Source: Verrucomicrobiota bacterium
GTDB taxonomy: Bacteria; Verrucomicrobiota; Verrucomicrobiia; Opitutales; Opitutaceae
DNA: 56,935 nucleotides
Assembly: GCA_963205455.1 (NCBI GenBank)
Contig: CAUJJL010000015.1
Location: 1 to 56,935, forward strand
Direction of reading: 5' to 3'
The notes beneath the pieces are model-generated. The model did not search any database. It saw nothing but the letters and a program-made list of their open reading frames with translations, and was not told the DNA's origin. The translations under genes were made by a program, and so were the position numbers. Below are positions 8,587-18,500 of the stretch, one piece after another. Within the stretch, counting starts at the first letter, position 1. Each line of letters starts with the position of its first letter.

Positions 8587-8652
8587 GATGAAATGGCGAA
8601 AGGGCTGGCGCGGGGAGGAACTACGCGATGCCGGGCACGACGAAGCGTGCCC
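8587..8652 (+). repeat. 66-nt dispersed repeat, right copy, with perfect hairpin
   Basis: The partner of 6739-6804 in opposite orientation. Its last 20 nt form a perfect 7-bp hairpin (gggcacg, loop acgaag, cgtgccc) at 8633-8652. It resembles REP-type palindromic elements. The rest of the 8547-8783 interval shows no gene. Confidence 0.8.
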
Positions 8653-8783
8653 CTCCCGTTTTGGGAACGATGTGGACGACTGCGCCCAATTCCCGGTTGT
8701 CAAACGCTCTGGGAATGGGGATGCTGGAAACTTGCGCTGCGGCTCCGAGAGCGCTTGCCGATCGTTGATGACTTCGGTTGTGG

Positions 8784-9806
8784 CTAACGTCCGAGATAGA
8801 GATCCCGCCCTCTGACCAACGCCTCAATCTTGCGGTCGGCGATGGAGCGCTTGAGCATCCAGAAGCCGCAGTCCGGATGGACCCAGCGGACGCGGCCGGA
8901 GCCGACCTTCTTTTCGACGGCGGCGATGCGGGCCGCGACTTCGTCCGGCGTTTCGATGTGATTGACCTTGATGTCGATCACGCCGATCCCCAGTGCGATT
9001 TTCTTGTCGATGTGTTTGAGCGCCTCGAGGTCGCTGGATGGCCGGTGCGCCAGTTCAAGCACCAGGTGGTCCGTGTGAAGCGCATTCAGGAAATCGACGA
9101 GTTTCTTCCAGTTTCCCTTCTGGATGGTCTGCCCGCCGTAGTTGCCAAAGCAGAAGTGGACGGCGCGTTCGGTGCCCTTGTCGATGGCGTCGAGCACGAG
9201 ATTCATAGATCGGGCGGCAAGCGGGGCGTCCGAGGGATTGCCGGGAATGTTCGCCTCGTCCACTTGGATGCAGGCAGCGGGCAGGCCGGGCATTTGTGCA
9301 GCAAGCACTTCGCCCAGTGCCATCGTGAGCGCCTCGAAGCTGCCGTAGTGGTGATCGAGGAGCGTGCGGGCCAGCATGTAAGGGCTCGTGACCGTGAATT
9401 TGAAGGCGCCCCCTGCAACTGCGGCCGCGCGTTGGCAGTCGGCCAGGAGATTGAGGGATCCTTCGCCGAGTGCTCCCACGGCAACACCAGCGGGCTTGCG
9501 CCGGAATCCCATGGGATGGTGGCGCGAAAACTCATCCGTCACGGAACGGCCGACCACCGACGAAATGCCGGCCATCGGTCGGATGAAGTATTCGATCATC
9601 CCATTCGTGTCCGGGTGATTGACATCGAATCGGTAGAGTTCGCCGTCGGTCGGGAGGTCGATACCCGCCTGCCGCTGGATGTCGAAGACGACACGCGTGG
9701 CGTCGATGACCGCCTGCTCGCTTGGGAGGGCTGCGAGCCAGTCCGGGACCGGGTACGAGCCGACGGTTGTTGTGAGGATGCGAGGTTTCGCGGGGATGGT
9801 AGCCAT
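8784..9806 (-). CDS. Cobalamin-independent methionine synthase-like protein (MetE C-terminal domain only)
   Basis: 340 residues forming one TIM-barrel like the catalytic half of MetE. It opens with TTTVGSYPVPDW; zinc ligands appear as the His and Cys of VHFCFGNYGG and the Cys of VHPDCGFWML. Proteins with this domain move a methyl group to a thiol, usually making methionine from homocysteine. As it lacks the N-terminal half of MetE, the methyl donor may differ (a methyl-corrinoid or simple methyl donor is possible); this is inference. It is a single gene on minus, preceded by a terminator for the gene at 9987. Confidence 0.85.
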   Translation of the reverse strand: MATIPAKPRILTTTVGSYPVPDWLAALPSEQAVIDATRVVFDIQRQAGIDLPTDGELYRFDVNHPDTNGMIEYFIRPMAGISSVVGRSVTDEFSRHHPMGFRRKPAGVAVGALGEGSLNLLADCQRAAAVAGGAFKFTVTSPYMLARTLLDHHYGSFEALTMALGEVLAAQMPGLPAACIQVDEANIPGNPSDAPLAARSMNLVLDAIDKGTERAVHFCFGNYGGQTIQKGNWKKLVDFLNALHTDHLVLELAHRPSSDLEALKHIDKKIALGIGVIDIKVNHIETPDEVAARIAAVEKKVGSGRVRWVHPDCGFWMLKRSIADRKIEALVRGRDLYLGR

Positions 9807-9931
9807 GGAGAATCAATGCAGCAATTGCACATGAATGATCCCAAACTTTCGAGGCTCCTCGTGCGAAGGGCGAGCCGTAATTGGGAAAATTGGAGCGGCA
9901 AGGATGGAGATCAACCGAAGGACCTGGAAAC

Positions 9932-9964
9932 AAAAAGGGCCGCCATCCCTGGGAATGGCGGCCC
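9932..9964 (-). terminator. Rho-independent terminator on minus
   Basis: A 10-bp perfect stem (gggccgccat/atggcggccc) with an 8-nt loop is followed on minus by T5. It sits 22 nt downstream of the stop of the gene at 9987-10364. Confidence 0.88.
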
Positions 9965-9986
9965 GACGATCTACGGCGGAACTATC

Positions 9987-10364
9987 TCACAGAAATTTGC
10001 AGTGGAAACTGATGGCTCCGTTGTCGCTTCGAGAGGAGGCGACGATGACATTTCCAAAGGTGTCCCCGCTTATGCAGCGGTCGATCGCGGTCATGGACTG
10101 GCTGTAGAGCCATTCGCGAAGATCGTTGATCTGCACACCGAGTCTCTTGAGCACGCCAAAGAGCTGGCTGATCACTTCCTCGACTGCAGGGGCAGAGCGG
10201 TCGATGGAGAGCCACTGGGGAAGTGAAATGTCGAGAAAGAGCCGTTCGGAGGGGGCGGGGAACCTGAAGACAACCATGTCGCCGCGTGCTGTATTTGTCT
10301 CGGCGGCGATTTCCAATTCTGCGGGCAAGGCCTGGATGATTTCTTCTCGGGAACTGATCTTCAT
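9987..10364 (-). CDS. Hypothetical protein
   Basis: 125 residues, not recognised. It is soluble, with no signal peptide or membrane segment. The N-terminal 30 residues are Glu/Ala-rich (EEIIQALPAELEIAAETN), followed by alternating hydrophobic stretches (MVVFRFPAPSERLFLDISL). The C-terminal half carries a short CISGDTFGNVIVASS strand pair. The gene has its own terminator at 9932-9964. A 72-codon TTG-started frame lies just upstream on the same strand (10401-10619) and might be part of the same unit, but is not supported by any motif. Confidence 0.65.
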   Translation of the reverse strand: MKISSREEIIQALPAELEIAAETNTARGDMVVFRFPAPSERLFLDISLPQWLSIDRSAPAVEEVISQLFGVLKRLGVQINDLREWLYSQSMTAIDRCISGDTFGNVIVASSRSDNGAISFHCKFL

Positions 10365-10684
10365 GACGCTGAAGATACGTGAAACTACGTGGAAGTTCCA
10401 TCAGGGTTTTTCCCCATCACGATGCGCAGGATTGCGTAGATTGTTCTCCTGGTTTGTGAAGGCGGTGTGAACATCCTGGGCATATCTCGGGCATTGGTCG
10501 ACAAAGTGCGCAAACACAGTTGGTTCCAGACCTGCGAGGCGACTTTGAAGCTCCGGGAATATGTGAGCAACATGGGGATTCGTCTGAATCTCTGACTTTT
10601 GACGCGCATTTTGACCCAATTTTTCACTTTGAATTTACGCGTTCAGAGCCTTATGGATTCGGCTTTGCGTTCGCATTTCTACCC
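10365..10684. other. Intergenic region upstream of the divergent oxidoreductase
   Basis: About 320 nt between the divergent genes at 10364 (-) and 10685 (+). No promoter motif or RNA gene is clear. A minus-strand open frame at 10401-10619 (TTG start) is the only candidate coding region. Confidence 0.5.
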
Positions 10685-11992
10685 ATGAACAACTCCCACC
10701 CTCAAACTACAGTCGCAACGCCGGTTCCACGCCGGAATTTTCTCAAAACTTCCGCCGCGCTGGCGGCGGGAACCGCCTTCTCCGGCAGCCTGGTGAACTT
10801 GACTGCTGCGGAGCGTTCGCGGTCGATCGGGGCGAATGACCGTATTCGTATTGGAATCATCGGATGCGGCGAGCGGGGTCGCAAGGCCCACATGCCCGGC
10901 ATCCACAAATTCGTAAAGGAAACGAATTTTGAAATCGTCGCCCTCTGCGACCCTTGGAAGGTGGCTCGCGACAACGCAAACGACCTGGTGAAGGAATGGT
11001 TCGGCCGTGAAGCCAAGACCTTCACCACCTATCGCGACCTGCTCACTATGAATGATCTGGATGCGGTGATGATCGCGTCGCCCGATTTTCACCACACGAC
11101 CCATCTGGAAGCGGCAGCGAAAGCGGGAAAACACATCTACGCGGAAAAACCGCTAGCGACCGAGATGGACAAACTTGTGCGGGCGTATGATGCCGTGAAA
11201 AAGGCGGGCACGATTGTGCAAGTGGGCACGCAGCTACGCAGCCTTCCGTCCATCGTCGGTTCTCGCGCAGTGATTACGAGCGGATTGATCGGGAATCTGT
11301 CCAAGATTGAGGAATGCCGCAACGGTGAGAAACCGTATTGGTATCCCTACCTTTCCCGTGAACCGGAGGTCAGGAAGGAAGATCTGGACTGGAATGAATT
11401 CCTGGGCGACCGCGAGAAACGGCCCTTCAATGCCCGGCAATTCGCCGCCTGGTACGGCTACTACGAATTCTGCCAGGGACCGATTCCCCAATGGGGCGCC
11501 CATTTTCTGGATGTCGCGCACTATGTCACGGCGTGCAGCATTCCGGTATCATGCATGTGCAACGGCGGAATCTTCAGCTGGAAGGATGAAAACAATTTCA
11601 CTGTTCCGGATTGTGTGCAGGGGAGCTGGATCTATCCCGAGGGATTCCAGCTCACGAGCTCGAACAATTTCGGCAATGGGTATGGGAACACGCGAAAATT
11701 CTTCGGCGACAAGGGTGTGCTCAAGATGGACAACTGGAATGCCCCGACCTACAGCGCGGAGGGTGGTGGTCGCCGCGACGGCCGGATCCGTGGCCAGAAC
11801 GACGTCAAGCCGATCGACCAGCCCGATCACTTCCTCAACTGGCTCCAGTGCATGCGCGATGGCAAGACTCCGCATGCCTCGATCGACGCCGGTTACCATC
11901 ATGCCGTGGCGGTGTTGATGGCCGTGCGTTCCTACGAGACGGGACGTCGCATCGTTTACGATCACAAGTCGCGCTCGTTGAAAGCCGCCTGA
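10685..11992 (+). CDS. Gfo/Idh/MocA family oxidoreductase, Tat-exported
   Basis: 435 residues, starting at ATG 10685. The N-terminus has a twin-arginine signal, RRNFLK at residues 16-21, followed by a hydrophobic stretch (SAALAAGTAFSG) and a cleavage region around TAAERS. The NAD(P)-binding Rossmann fold begins at GIIGCGERG (57-65), and the catalytic lysine motif EKP is at 154-156. Members act on sugars, inositols or related polyols; the substrate cannot be read from the sequence. The Tat signal indicates a folded, cofactor-bound enzyme working in the periplasm. The upstream frame was dropped because it lacks any domain and the signal peptide fits the later start. Confidence 0.92.
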   Translation: MNNSHPQTTVATPVPRRNFLKTSAALAAGTAFSGSLVNLTAAERSRSIGANDRIRIGIIGCGERGRKAHMPGIHKFVKETNFEIVALCDPWKVARDNANDLVKEWFGREAKTFTTYRDLLTMNDLDAVMIASPDFHHTTHLEAAAKAGKHIYAEKPLATEMDKLVRAYDAVKKAGTIVQVGTQLRSLPSIVGSRAVITSGLIGNLSKIEECRNGEKPYWYPYLSREPEVRKEDLDWNEFLGDREKRPFNARQFAAWYGYYEFCQGPIPQWGAHFLDVAHYVTACSIPVSCMCNGGIFSWKDENNFTVPDCVQGSWIYPEGFQLTSSNNFGNGYGNTRKFFGDKGVLKMDNWNAPTYSAEGGGRRDGRIRGQNDVKPIDQPDHFLNWLQCMRDGKTPHASIDAGYHHAVAVLMAVRSYETGRRIVYDHKSRSLKAA

Positions 11993-12039
11993 CACCGGCT
12001 TAGCTTTCCCGGCCGCCAAGTGCGGTCAGAGCGGGTGGG

Positions 12040-13011
12040 TCAGAACCGTGCGCCCGAGTGAGCGCGCAACTTTTCCCAGAGTGCGCGCTCCTCGGGAGTC
12101 ACCTTTTCCGGAATAGAGATCGACACGGTCACGTAGAGGTCCCCGCGAGCCGAACTTCCAGTCGTCGGAAGCCCGTGTCCCTTCACGCGGAGCGAATGCC
12201 CGTTGGCGGTGCCGGGCGGAATCTTGAGTGCTATGCGGCCGCTGAGGGTAGGGATCTTCTCCGTGCAGCCGAGCACCGCATCCCAGGCGGCGATGGGAAG
12301 CTCGCAGTGAAGGTCCGATCCTTCGACGCGAAAATCAGGGTCGGCGGCGAGGCGCACGTGAAGCAGCAGATCGCCCGGCTCGCCGCGTCCGATTCCCGGG
12401 CTTCCCTTTCCTCGGGCGCGGATGATCTGTCCTTCGCGGACGCCTGCGGGAATCCGCACCTTTAGCGTCTGCGTTTCAACTTCACCCGTGTAGGGATCGC
12501 TTCGTTGCAGGCTGATCGCACGTTCGGCTCCATTGAGCACCTCGCGCAGAGTCACGAGTATGTCGCCTTCGATGTCGCGCCCGCGCATCGAACCACGCGA
12601 TCCGCCGCGCATGGCATCGTCCTCGTCCATCGTGGGCATCCGTCTGCCGCGGCTCCGCTGACCGAAGAATTGCTCGAAAAAATCGCTGAAGCCGGTGCTT
12701 CCTCCAAAGTTGAACTCGTAGGCCTGTTCCGCTCCGTCCGGTGCGGACTGCCGACGTGCACCGCGCCGGGGCGGAGGAGCAAAGCCATCCTGCCAGTTGG
12801 CTCCGAGGGTGTCATAGCGGGAGCGTTTCTCGGGATCGCTGAGAACCTCATAGGCCTCATTGATCTCCTTGAATTTCTCCTCGGCCCCTCGCTTGTCCTT
12901 GGCCACGTCAGGGTGGTACTTCCTCGCAAGTTGACGAAAGGCCTTTTTGAGATCCTCGGCGGATGCATTGCGCGGGACACCGAGCGTCGCGTAATAATCT
13001 TTGAAGTCCAC
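12040..13011 (-). CDS. DnaJ/CbpA-type J-domain co-chaperone
   Basis: 323 residues from GTG 13011; a TTG at 13041 would add ten residues. The J domain occupies residues 1-70 with the HPD triad at 33-35, which stimulates DnaK ATPase. There is no Cys-rich zinc domain, so it is the CbpA (type II) form. A Phe/Gly-Arg-rich linker (about 80-150) leads to two C-terminal substrate-binding domains ([20 protein letters not shown], then [17 protein letters not shown]). There is no adjacent dnaK or grpE. A small acetyltransferase gene lies 75 nt upstream on the same strand. Confidence 0.88.
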   Translation of the reverse strand: MDFKDYYATLGVPRNASAEDLKKAFRQLARKYHPDVAKDKRGAEEKFKEINEAYEVLSDPEKRSRYDTLGANWQDGFAPPPRRGARRQSAPDGAEQAYEFNFGGSTGFSDFFEQFFGQRSRGRRMPTMDEDDAMRGGSRGSMRGRDIEGDILVTLREVLNGAERAISLQRSDPYTGEVETQTLKVRIPAGVREGQIIRARGKGSPGIGRGEPGDLLLHVRLAADPDFRVEGSDLHCELPIAAWDAVLGCTEKIPTLSGRIALKIPPGTANGHSLRVKGHGLPTTGSSARGDLYVTVSISIPEKVTPEERALWEKLRAHSGARF

Positions 13012-13086
13012 AGGTGAGAGGGAAGAAAATCGGGAAGGCAAGGTCGAGCGCAGAGCGACTGCGACCTCTGCGCTTTGTTCTTGTCG

Positions 13087-13494
13087 TCAACTTCCTTCGG
13101 CGGGGAGGCGCCTTCCGTGCTGGGGATGACGTTCGAGGTAGCGGGCCACATAACTGCATGATGCCGACACATCGAGCGATTGTGACTGCGCCCATTCAAG
13201 GGCTGCCTTCACCATGGCCTCCGCAATACCGCGGCCCCGCAGGTCGGTGGGAACGAACGTGTGCACAAAGTCGACGCGTCCTTTCGGATCGGGAACATAG
13301 TCGAGCACGGCATCGCCTTCCGGCAGGTGAACCATGAACCTGTTTTTCGAGACCTCGTGGCGGACATTCATCGCGGAGAATCTACCTGTGATTTTCAGAG
13401 GCGCAACTCCCTCGAATTCCGGGTCGCTCTGGATCGTGAGTTGGGAGGCTCTGGCTCTCGACTCTTTTCGGAAATGAGGCTTTGATTTGCTCAT
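13087..13494 (-). CDS. Small GNAT-like acetyltransferase
   Basis: 135 residues from ATG 13494 (MSKSKPHFRK). After a variable N-terminus of about 35 residues, the core matches the short acetyltransferase family related to YjdJ: strand FMVHLPEGDAVLDYV, then VDFVHTFVPTDLRGRGIAEA. The acetyl-CoA pyrophosphate loop is LRGRGIAEAMV at 85-95, and the closing helix is YVARYLERHPQH. The substrate is unknown. It lies 75 nt upstream of the dnaJ-like gene, so co-transcription is possible, and diverges from mobA 125 nt away. Confidence 0.78.
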   Translation of the reverse strand: MSKSKPHFRKESRARASQLTIQSDPEFEGVAPLKITGRFSAMNVRHEVSKNRFMVHLPEGDAVLDYVPDPKGRVDFVHTFVPTDLRGRGIAEAMVKAALEWAQSQSLDVSASCSYVARYLERHPQHGRRLPAEGS

Positions 13495-13619
13495 GCCGAT
13501 TCGTACTGGCGGGTCATGTGCAACTTTACCGATTGAATGTTTGTGCGCCCTTCTGTCGTACAGGCGCGAGGCCTGGCGTGGTTGCGTGACTTTACCTGAA
13601 GGTGGATAAGGGGCTGAGA

Positions 13620-14210
13620 GTGAATCCTGTGGATGAGTTGACTTTTGACGCGGTTCTCCTTGCCGGTGGGCGGTCGAGCCGCATGGGACGTGACAAGGCA
13701 TCCCTCCCGTTGCCTGACGGTCGCCTGCTTTGGCAGCGGCAGAGCAGGCTCTTGAAGGAGGCGGGCGCCCGTGCGGTTTTCCTGTCTGTCAGAGCGGATC
13801 AGGAGTGGGCCGCGGGGGTGCCTCATTGCGTGCATGACCGGATTGAAGGGGCAGGCCCCCTGGCGGGAATTGTGGCTGCACTGGAACGGAGCTGCGCGAC
13901 ACACCTCATCGTCCTGGCTGTCGATCTTCCTCGATTGCCTTTGGAGTGGTTGACAACGTTGATTGCCCGTTGCGGCGCGTCGCTGGGTGCGTGTGGATGC
14001 CGTGGAGAGGGAGTGTTCGAACCCCTCGCGTCGGTGATTCCAACCGCGTGGAAATTGGAATGGCTTGGTGCGTTGGAGAGGGGAGAGCGGTCACTCCAGC
14101 AATTGTTCGGGCAGGCTCGGCAGAGGGGAGTGCTTTCAGTGCACACCCTCAACGAGGAGGAGGAACTCTGGTTTCACAATGTCAATCGACCCGAGGATTT
14201 GTCATTCTGA
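13620..14210 (+). CDS. mobA: Molybdenum cofactor guanylyltransferase
   Basis: Attaches GMP to molybdopterin to form the MGD cofactor. 196 residues from GTG 13620, which has AAGGGG six nt upstream; a GTG at 13602 would add six residues. The nucleotide-binding signature is LLAGGRSSRMGRDKASLPL near the N-terminus, and the metal-binding segment is LAVDLPRLPLEWL. It converges with a soluble sulfite-oxidase-fold molybdoenzyme 24 nt away. That fold usually uses non-MGD cofactor, so MobA may serve other molybdoenzymes elsewhere in the genome. Confidence 0.88.
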   Translation: MNPVDELTFDAVLLAGGRSSRMGRDKASLPLPDGRLLWQRQSRLLKEAGARAVFLSVRADQEWAAGVPHCVHDRIEGAGPLAGIVAALERSCATHLIVLAVDLPRLPLEWLTTLIARCGASLGACGCRGEGVFEPLASVIPTAWKLEWLGALERGERSLQQLFGQARQRGVLSVHTLNEEEELWFHNVNRPEDLSF

Positions 14211-14234
14211 AGGTCGAGCCCTTCGTGCTTCTGG

Positions 14235-14876
14235 TCAGGCGTAGCGTTCTTCCTTCCACGGATCGGCGGAGTTGGAATAGCCGCGCACCTCCCAAAAACC
14301 CAACTTGTCCTCGGCGAGAAAAGAGATGCCCTTGATGAACTTTGCTCCCTTCCACGCGTAAAGTTTGGGAATGATGACGCGTGCAGGTCCCCCGTGCTCT
14401 CGCGGTAACGGATGTTCCTCGAAAGTGGTGGCGATCAGCACATCATCGGAAAGGCACTGCTCCAGCGCGACGTTGGTGGAATATCCGTCGTAGCTGGTGA
14501 AATACACGAACCTCGCTTCCGGCGTCGGACGGACCATCTCGTAGAGAGTGGTGAAAGCGACACCCGTCCATCGGCAGTCGTACTTGCTCCAGGTTGTCAC
14601 GCAGTGAAAATCACTCGTATCCGAGACTTGGGGAAGCGCGTTGAACTCCTCCCAGGTGAGACAGACCGGCATTTCGACCAGTCCGTCGATCGTCAGCCGC
14701 CATTCAGCCAAGGGAATATCAGGCTGCACACCGAGATCGAGAACCGGAAATCCGTCGGTCAGCCTCTGTCCCGGCGGAAGCCGTCCTCCCGCAGGTTCAA
14801 TCCTCGGACGAAAACCGCGGGCAGTCTGTTTTTCCGCCCATTGTTGTTTGGCGAGGATATAACGCTCCTTGGACAT
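14235..14876 (-). CDS. Sulfite oxidase-fold molybdopterin protein (SuoxMo family), soluble
   Basis: 213 residues; the molybdopterin-binding domain of sulfite oxidase without haem or dimerisation domain. The molybdenum-coordinating cysteine is C92 in DFHCVTTWSKYDCRW. The N-terminus (MSKERYILAKQQWAEK) has no signal peptide, so unlike MsrP it seems cytoplasmic. The substrate is unknown; related proteins act on sulfite or oxidised methionine. It is convergent with mobA, a functionally sensible neighbour. Confidence 0.86.
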   Translation of the reverse strand: MSKERYILAKQQWAEKQTARGFRPRIEPAGGRLPPGQRLTDGFPVLDLGVQPDIPLAEWRLTIDGLVEMPVCLTWEEFNALPQVSDTSDFHCVTTWSKYDCRWTGVAFTTLYEMVRPTPEARFVYFTSYDGYSTNVALEQCLSDDVLIATTFEEHPLPREHGGPARVIIPKLYAWKGAKFIKGISFLAEDKLGFWEVRGYSNSADPWKEERYA

Positions 14877-14999
14877 TCCAAAATTCTGCCTGTGATCGGG
14901 TTTGATGCAAGCGTCCGGCGTCGTGTCAGCTCCTTGCGCCTCTGCTTGGAGCGTGAGGAACTCTTTTGGTCGTCTGCCGTTTGGGATGGGCGATGGAGT

Positions 15000-15527
15000 T
15001 TACTCCGTGTCGTCGAGAGCTTGGGTAATGGCGCTGCGCGAGCGGCGATAGAAAAGCGCAAGGCTTCCTTGATAGACCAGCGAGACAAGTCCGACCGCGA
15101 TGTAACCGACGAAATAGGATTGTTTCAGGATGGTCATGTACTGATCGGAAGTGATACCCATGTCGGTGAACCGTTCTTTCAAGGCAGGCGTCACCGCGGA
15201 AAGGATTGTTTCCGGTTCGAAATGAGTAAGCTGGAAACCGACGTACCCGAGCATCACGAGAAGTAGAAGCAACTGACTCTTGATAAGGTCCCTTGTGCCG
15301 TCACTGAACCCTGAACGCAATCGTCCGGCACCATGAAGCTCCCAGGCACCTGCTCCGGCGGCGCAGCAGCCGACGATTGCTCCGATTCCATCGCCTGCAT
15401 AGGCTGAAATGAGCGCGAAGCCTCCCGCGATGAACAGGAGTAGACGGCCATCCGTTTGCGCGATGCGGAGGACCCGATCGAGAACTTCATAAGGAAGAGG
15501 AGGAGGAGCGTCGAACTTGCCAGCCAT
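15000..15527 (-). CDS. Hypothetical integral membrane protein
   Basis: 175 residues from ATG 15527 (MAGKFDAPPP). It shows about three to four membrane segments: LLLFIAGGFALISAYAG and the adjacent IGAIVGCCAAGAGAW, LLLLLVMLGYVGFQL, and YIAVGLVSLVYQGSLALFY. A soluble loop lies between the last two. No family is recognised. The start is 32 nt from that of the divergent hrpA gene, so the promoters must overlap. Confidence 0.75.
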   Translation of the reverse strand: MAGKFDAPPPLPYEVLDRVLRIAQTDGRLLLFIAGGFALISAYAGDGIGAIVGCCAAGAGAWELHGAGRLRSGFSDGTRDLIKSQLLLLLVMLGYVGFQLTHFEPETILSAVTPALKERFTDMGITSDQYMTILKQSYFVGYIAVGLVSLVYQGSLALFYRRSRSAITQALDDTE

Positions 15528-15559
15528 CGTTAGGGAAGGGACATTTCCACGATTACACC

Positions 15560-18500
15560 GTGCCAAAGCCAGACCAAAAGCCGTTTGCCTTCCGGGTTGA
15601 TTTCCCGCCGGACCTGCCGATCAGCGCCCGCGCAGAGGAAATCATCGCCACCCTTCAGAAGCATCCGGTGTTGATTCTCGCTGGAGAAACAGGTTCTGGA
15701 AAAACGACCCAGATCCCGAAGATGTGCCTCGCAGCAGGGCGGGGACAGGATGCCATGATCGCCTGCACCCAGCCCCGAAGGGTCGCCGCACTATCCGTGT
15801 CGCGTCGGGTGGCCGCGGAACTCGGTGTCGAGTGGGGCGGACCGGTCGGCTGCAAGATCCGTTTCGACGACCATACGTCGCGCGACACAGTCATCAAGTT
15901 TCTGACGGACGGCATGCTGCTGGCTGAGGTGCAGAGCGACCCGATGTTGCGTGCCTACGACACGATCATCGTCGATGAGGCGCACGAGCGATCGCTCAAC
16001 ATTGACTTTCTGCTCGGCCATTTGCGCACACTGCGATTCAAGCGCCCCGAACTCAGGATCATCATCACTTCGGCCACGATCGACACGGAGGCGTTCAGCG
16101 AGGCTTTTGACGGCGCACCGATCATTCACGTTTCGGGGCGGACCTATCCTGTCGACGTGATCTACTCGCCGCTGGACGGCTTGGGCAGTGACTATGTCGA
16201 GGATCCCGAGGAGCCCGACCGCGATGCCGAACGGTCCGCGCGTGTGGAAGCACTGCACTATGTCGATGGCGCGGCGCAGGCGATCGAAAAGGTGCTGACG
16301 GAGACGGATTCCGGAGACATCCTGACATTCCTTCCAAGCGAGAGGGATATCCGTGAATTGGGTGAGATGCTCGAAGGCCGGGGAGCCAATGCAAGCGCCC
16401 GCATCGATGTGGTCCCTTTGTTTGGACGGCTCACGAATGCGGAACAGCAGCGCGTGTTTGCACCGAGTTCTCGTCGCAAGGTCATCCTTGCCACAAACAT
16501 TGCCGAGACCTCGCTGACCATCCCGGGCATCCGGTTTGTCGTGGACACCGGGATGGCGCGGCTGAGCCGGTACTCCCCGCAGGCTCGCACACGACGCCTG
16601 CCGATCGAGGCAGTCTCCCAATCAAGCGCCGGCCAGCGCGCGGGCCGTGCTGGGCGTGTCGCTGACGGCGTCTGCATCCGCCTGTATTCAGAAGACGACT
16701 ACAATGCACGGCCGAGATTCACGCAGCCGGAGATTCAGAGGGCGAATCTGGCTGACGTCATCCTCCGCCTGAAGGCATTTGGCCTGGGAGACATCGAGCG
16801 CTTTCCATTCATCAATCCTCCCTCCGGCAAGGCGATCCGGTCCGGTTACGCGCTGCTCGAGGAACTTGGAGCGATGACTTCGGACGAGCGGAAGCCGACG
16901 AAGAGCGCGCCGGAAGAAGGTTCGGCTGATTCGCTCGTCGGAGGTCGCACGCTGACCGCGCTCGGGCGTGAACTCGCGCGTCTCCCCGTGGATCCCACCG
17001 TGGGTCGCATGATCCTTCAGGCGCGGACGGAGAAGTGCCTCAGGGAAGTGCTGATCATCGCCGCCGGGCTGTCGGTTCAGGATCCGAGGGAACGCCCCCT
17101 GGACAAGCAGGCGGCGGCGGATGCGGCGCACCGACGCTTTCGCCATCCGGACTCGGACTTCCTCACCTTGCTGGCGATCTGGAATGCCTATCACGAGCAG
17201 TTTGACCGTCTTTCACAGTCGAAGTTGCGACGGTTCTGTCACGAGCACTTTCTCAGCTATGTCCGCCTTCGTGAATGGCGAGACATCCACTTTCAACTCA
17301 TGGATGTCCTTGGGCAGCGAAGTGACTTTTCGCTTTCTTCGGTGCTCGACGGTCTGCCTGCCTCGGAGACATCAGCGAACGAAGCGCTGATGAGCTACGG
17401 CGGAGCGGGCTATCGGGCGATCCACCGGAGTGTTCTGGCCGGGTTGCTTGGGAACATCGCCAAGTGGGACCCGGAGAATCGAAATTACAAGGCAACCCAC
17501 GACAGGCGAGTGGCGCTGTTTCCCGGCTCGGTGCTGCATCGGCGTGAGGAGCCAGGACGACGCGGACGGGACGGCAAACCCGAGAAAAAACCCGCGCGTG
17601 TTCCGCCGTGGATCATGAGCTCGGAGATCGTTGAGACGTCGCGTCTCTATGCTCGCACCTGTGCGCGCATTGATCCGGCCTGGGTGCTCGATCTCGGGCT
17701 ACACATCCTGAAGACCAGCCATGGCGAGCCATTCTGGAATGCGGATGGCGGACGGGTGATGGTCAAGCAGCGCACGCGCCTCCATGGTCTTGAACTGGAC
17801 GTCCGCGCTGTCAGCTATGGACGCATTGATCCGGCGCATGCCACGGAGATCTTCATTCGCGAAGGACTCGTCGCAGACACCATCACGTGGCCGTTCGATT
17901 TCATGGCGCACAATCGGGAGATCCGCCAACGGGTGGAGGACGTACTCACCCGTACCCGTGATGCGGGATACCTGAATCTGGATGAGGCGCTCTATCGTTT
18001 CTATGCGCGTTCCCTTGAATCGGAGACACGTGCGCCCGAATCAGGCTCAGGAGACGCACCTCGCGGTGTTTCATCGGTCGCGGAACTGGTCGACCTTGTA
18101 CGGCATCGCCGTGGATTGGAGCCCGATTTTTTGCATGTACGGCCTGAGGACCTTCGCGAATCCGGAGAACTCGAGCCCGATCAAACGGCGTTCCCCGAGG
18201 CTGTACCGCTGGAGAATCGGGCGCTTCCGCTTCAATACGCCTACAAGCCGGGGGAGGCCAATGATGGCGTCAACCTTGAGGTCAGCAGTAACGATGCCGC
18301 CAAACTGACGTCGGCCATGCTGGACTGGGCTGTGCCGGGACATCTCGCCGCGAAAGTGGAGCATCGGTTGCGTGCATTGCCCAAGGAGTGTCGACGGTTG
18401 TTTGTCCCCCTGGCGGAATCGGTCAAGGCTGTGACGCTCGGAGTTGCCTCGCTGGCACGGCTGCGGGATCATGCGTCGCCATTCGACGAATTGCTCGCGG

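Noticed and set aside
6739..8652. Integron attC cassette array
   Set aside because: No integrase gene, no core sites typical of attC, and the two repeats face opposite ways.
8621..8827. 68-codon minus-strand frame
   Set aside because: Overlaps the repeat and the 3' end of the MetE-like gene; no motif.
8778..10226. 482-codon plus-strand frame
   Set aside because: Antisense to the MetE-like gene and the gene at 9987; composition is that of a shadow frame at high GC.
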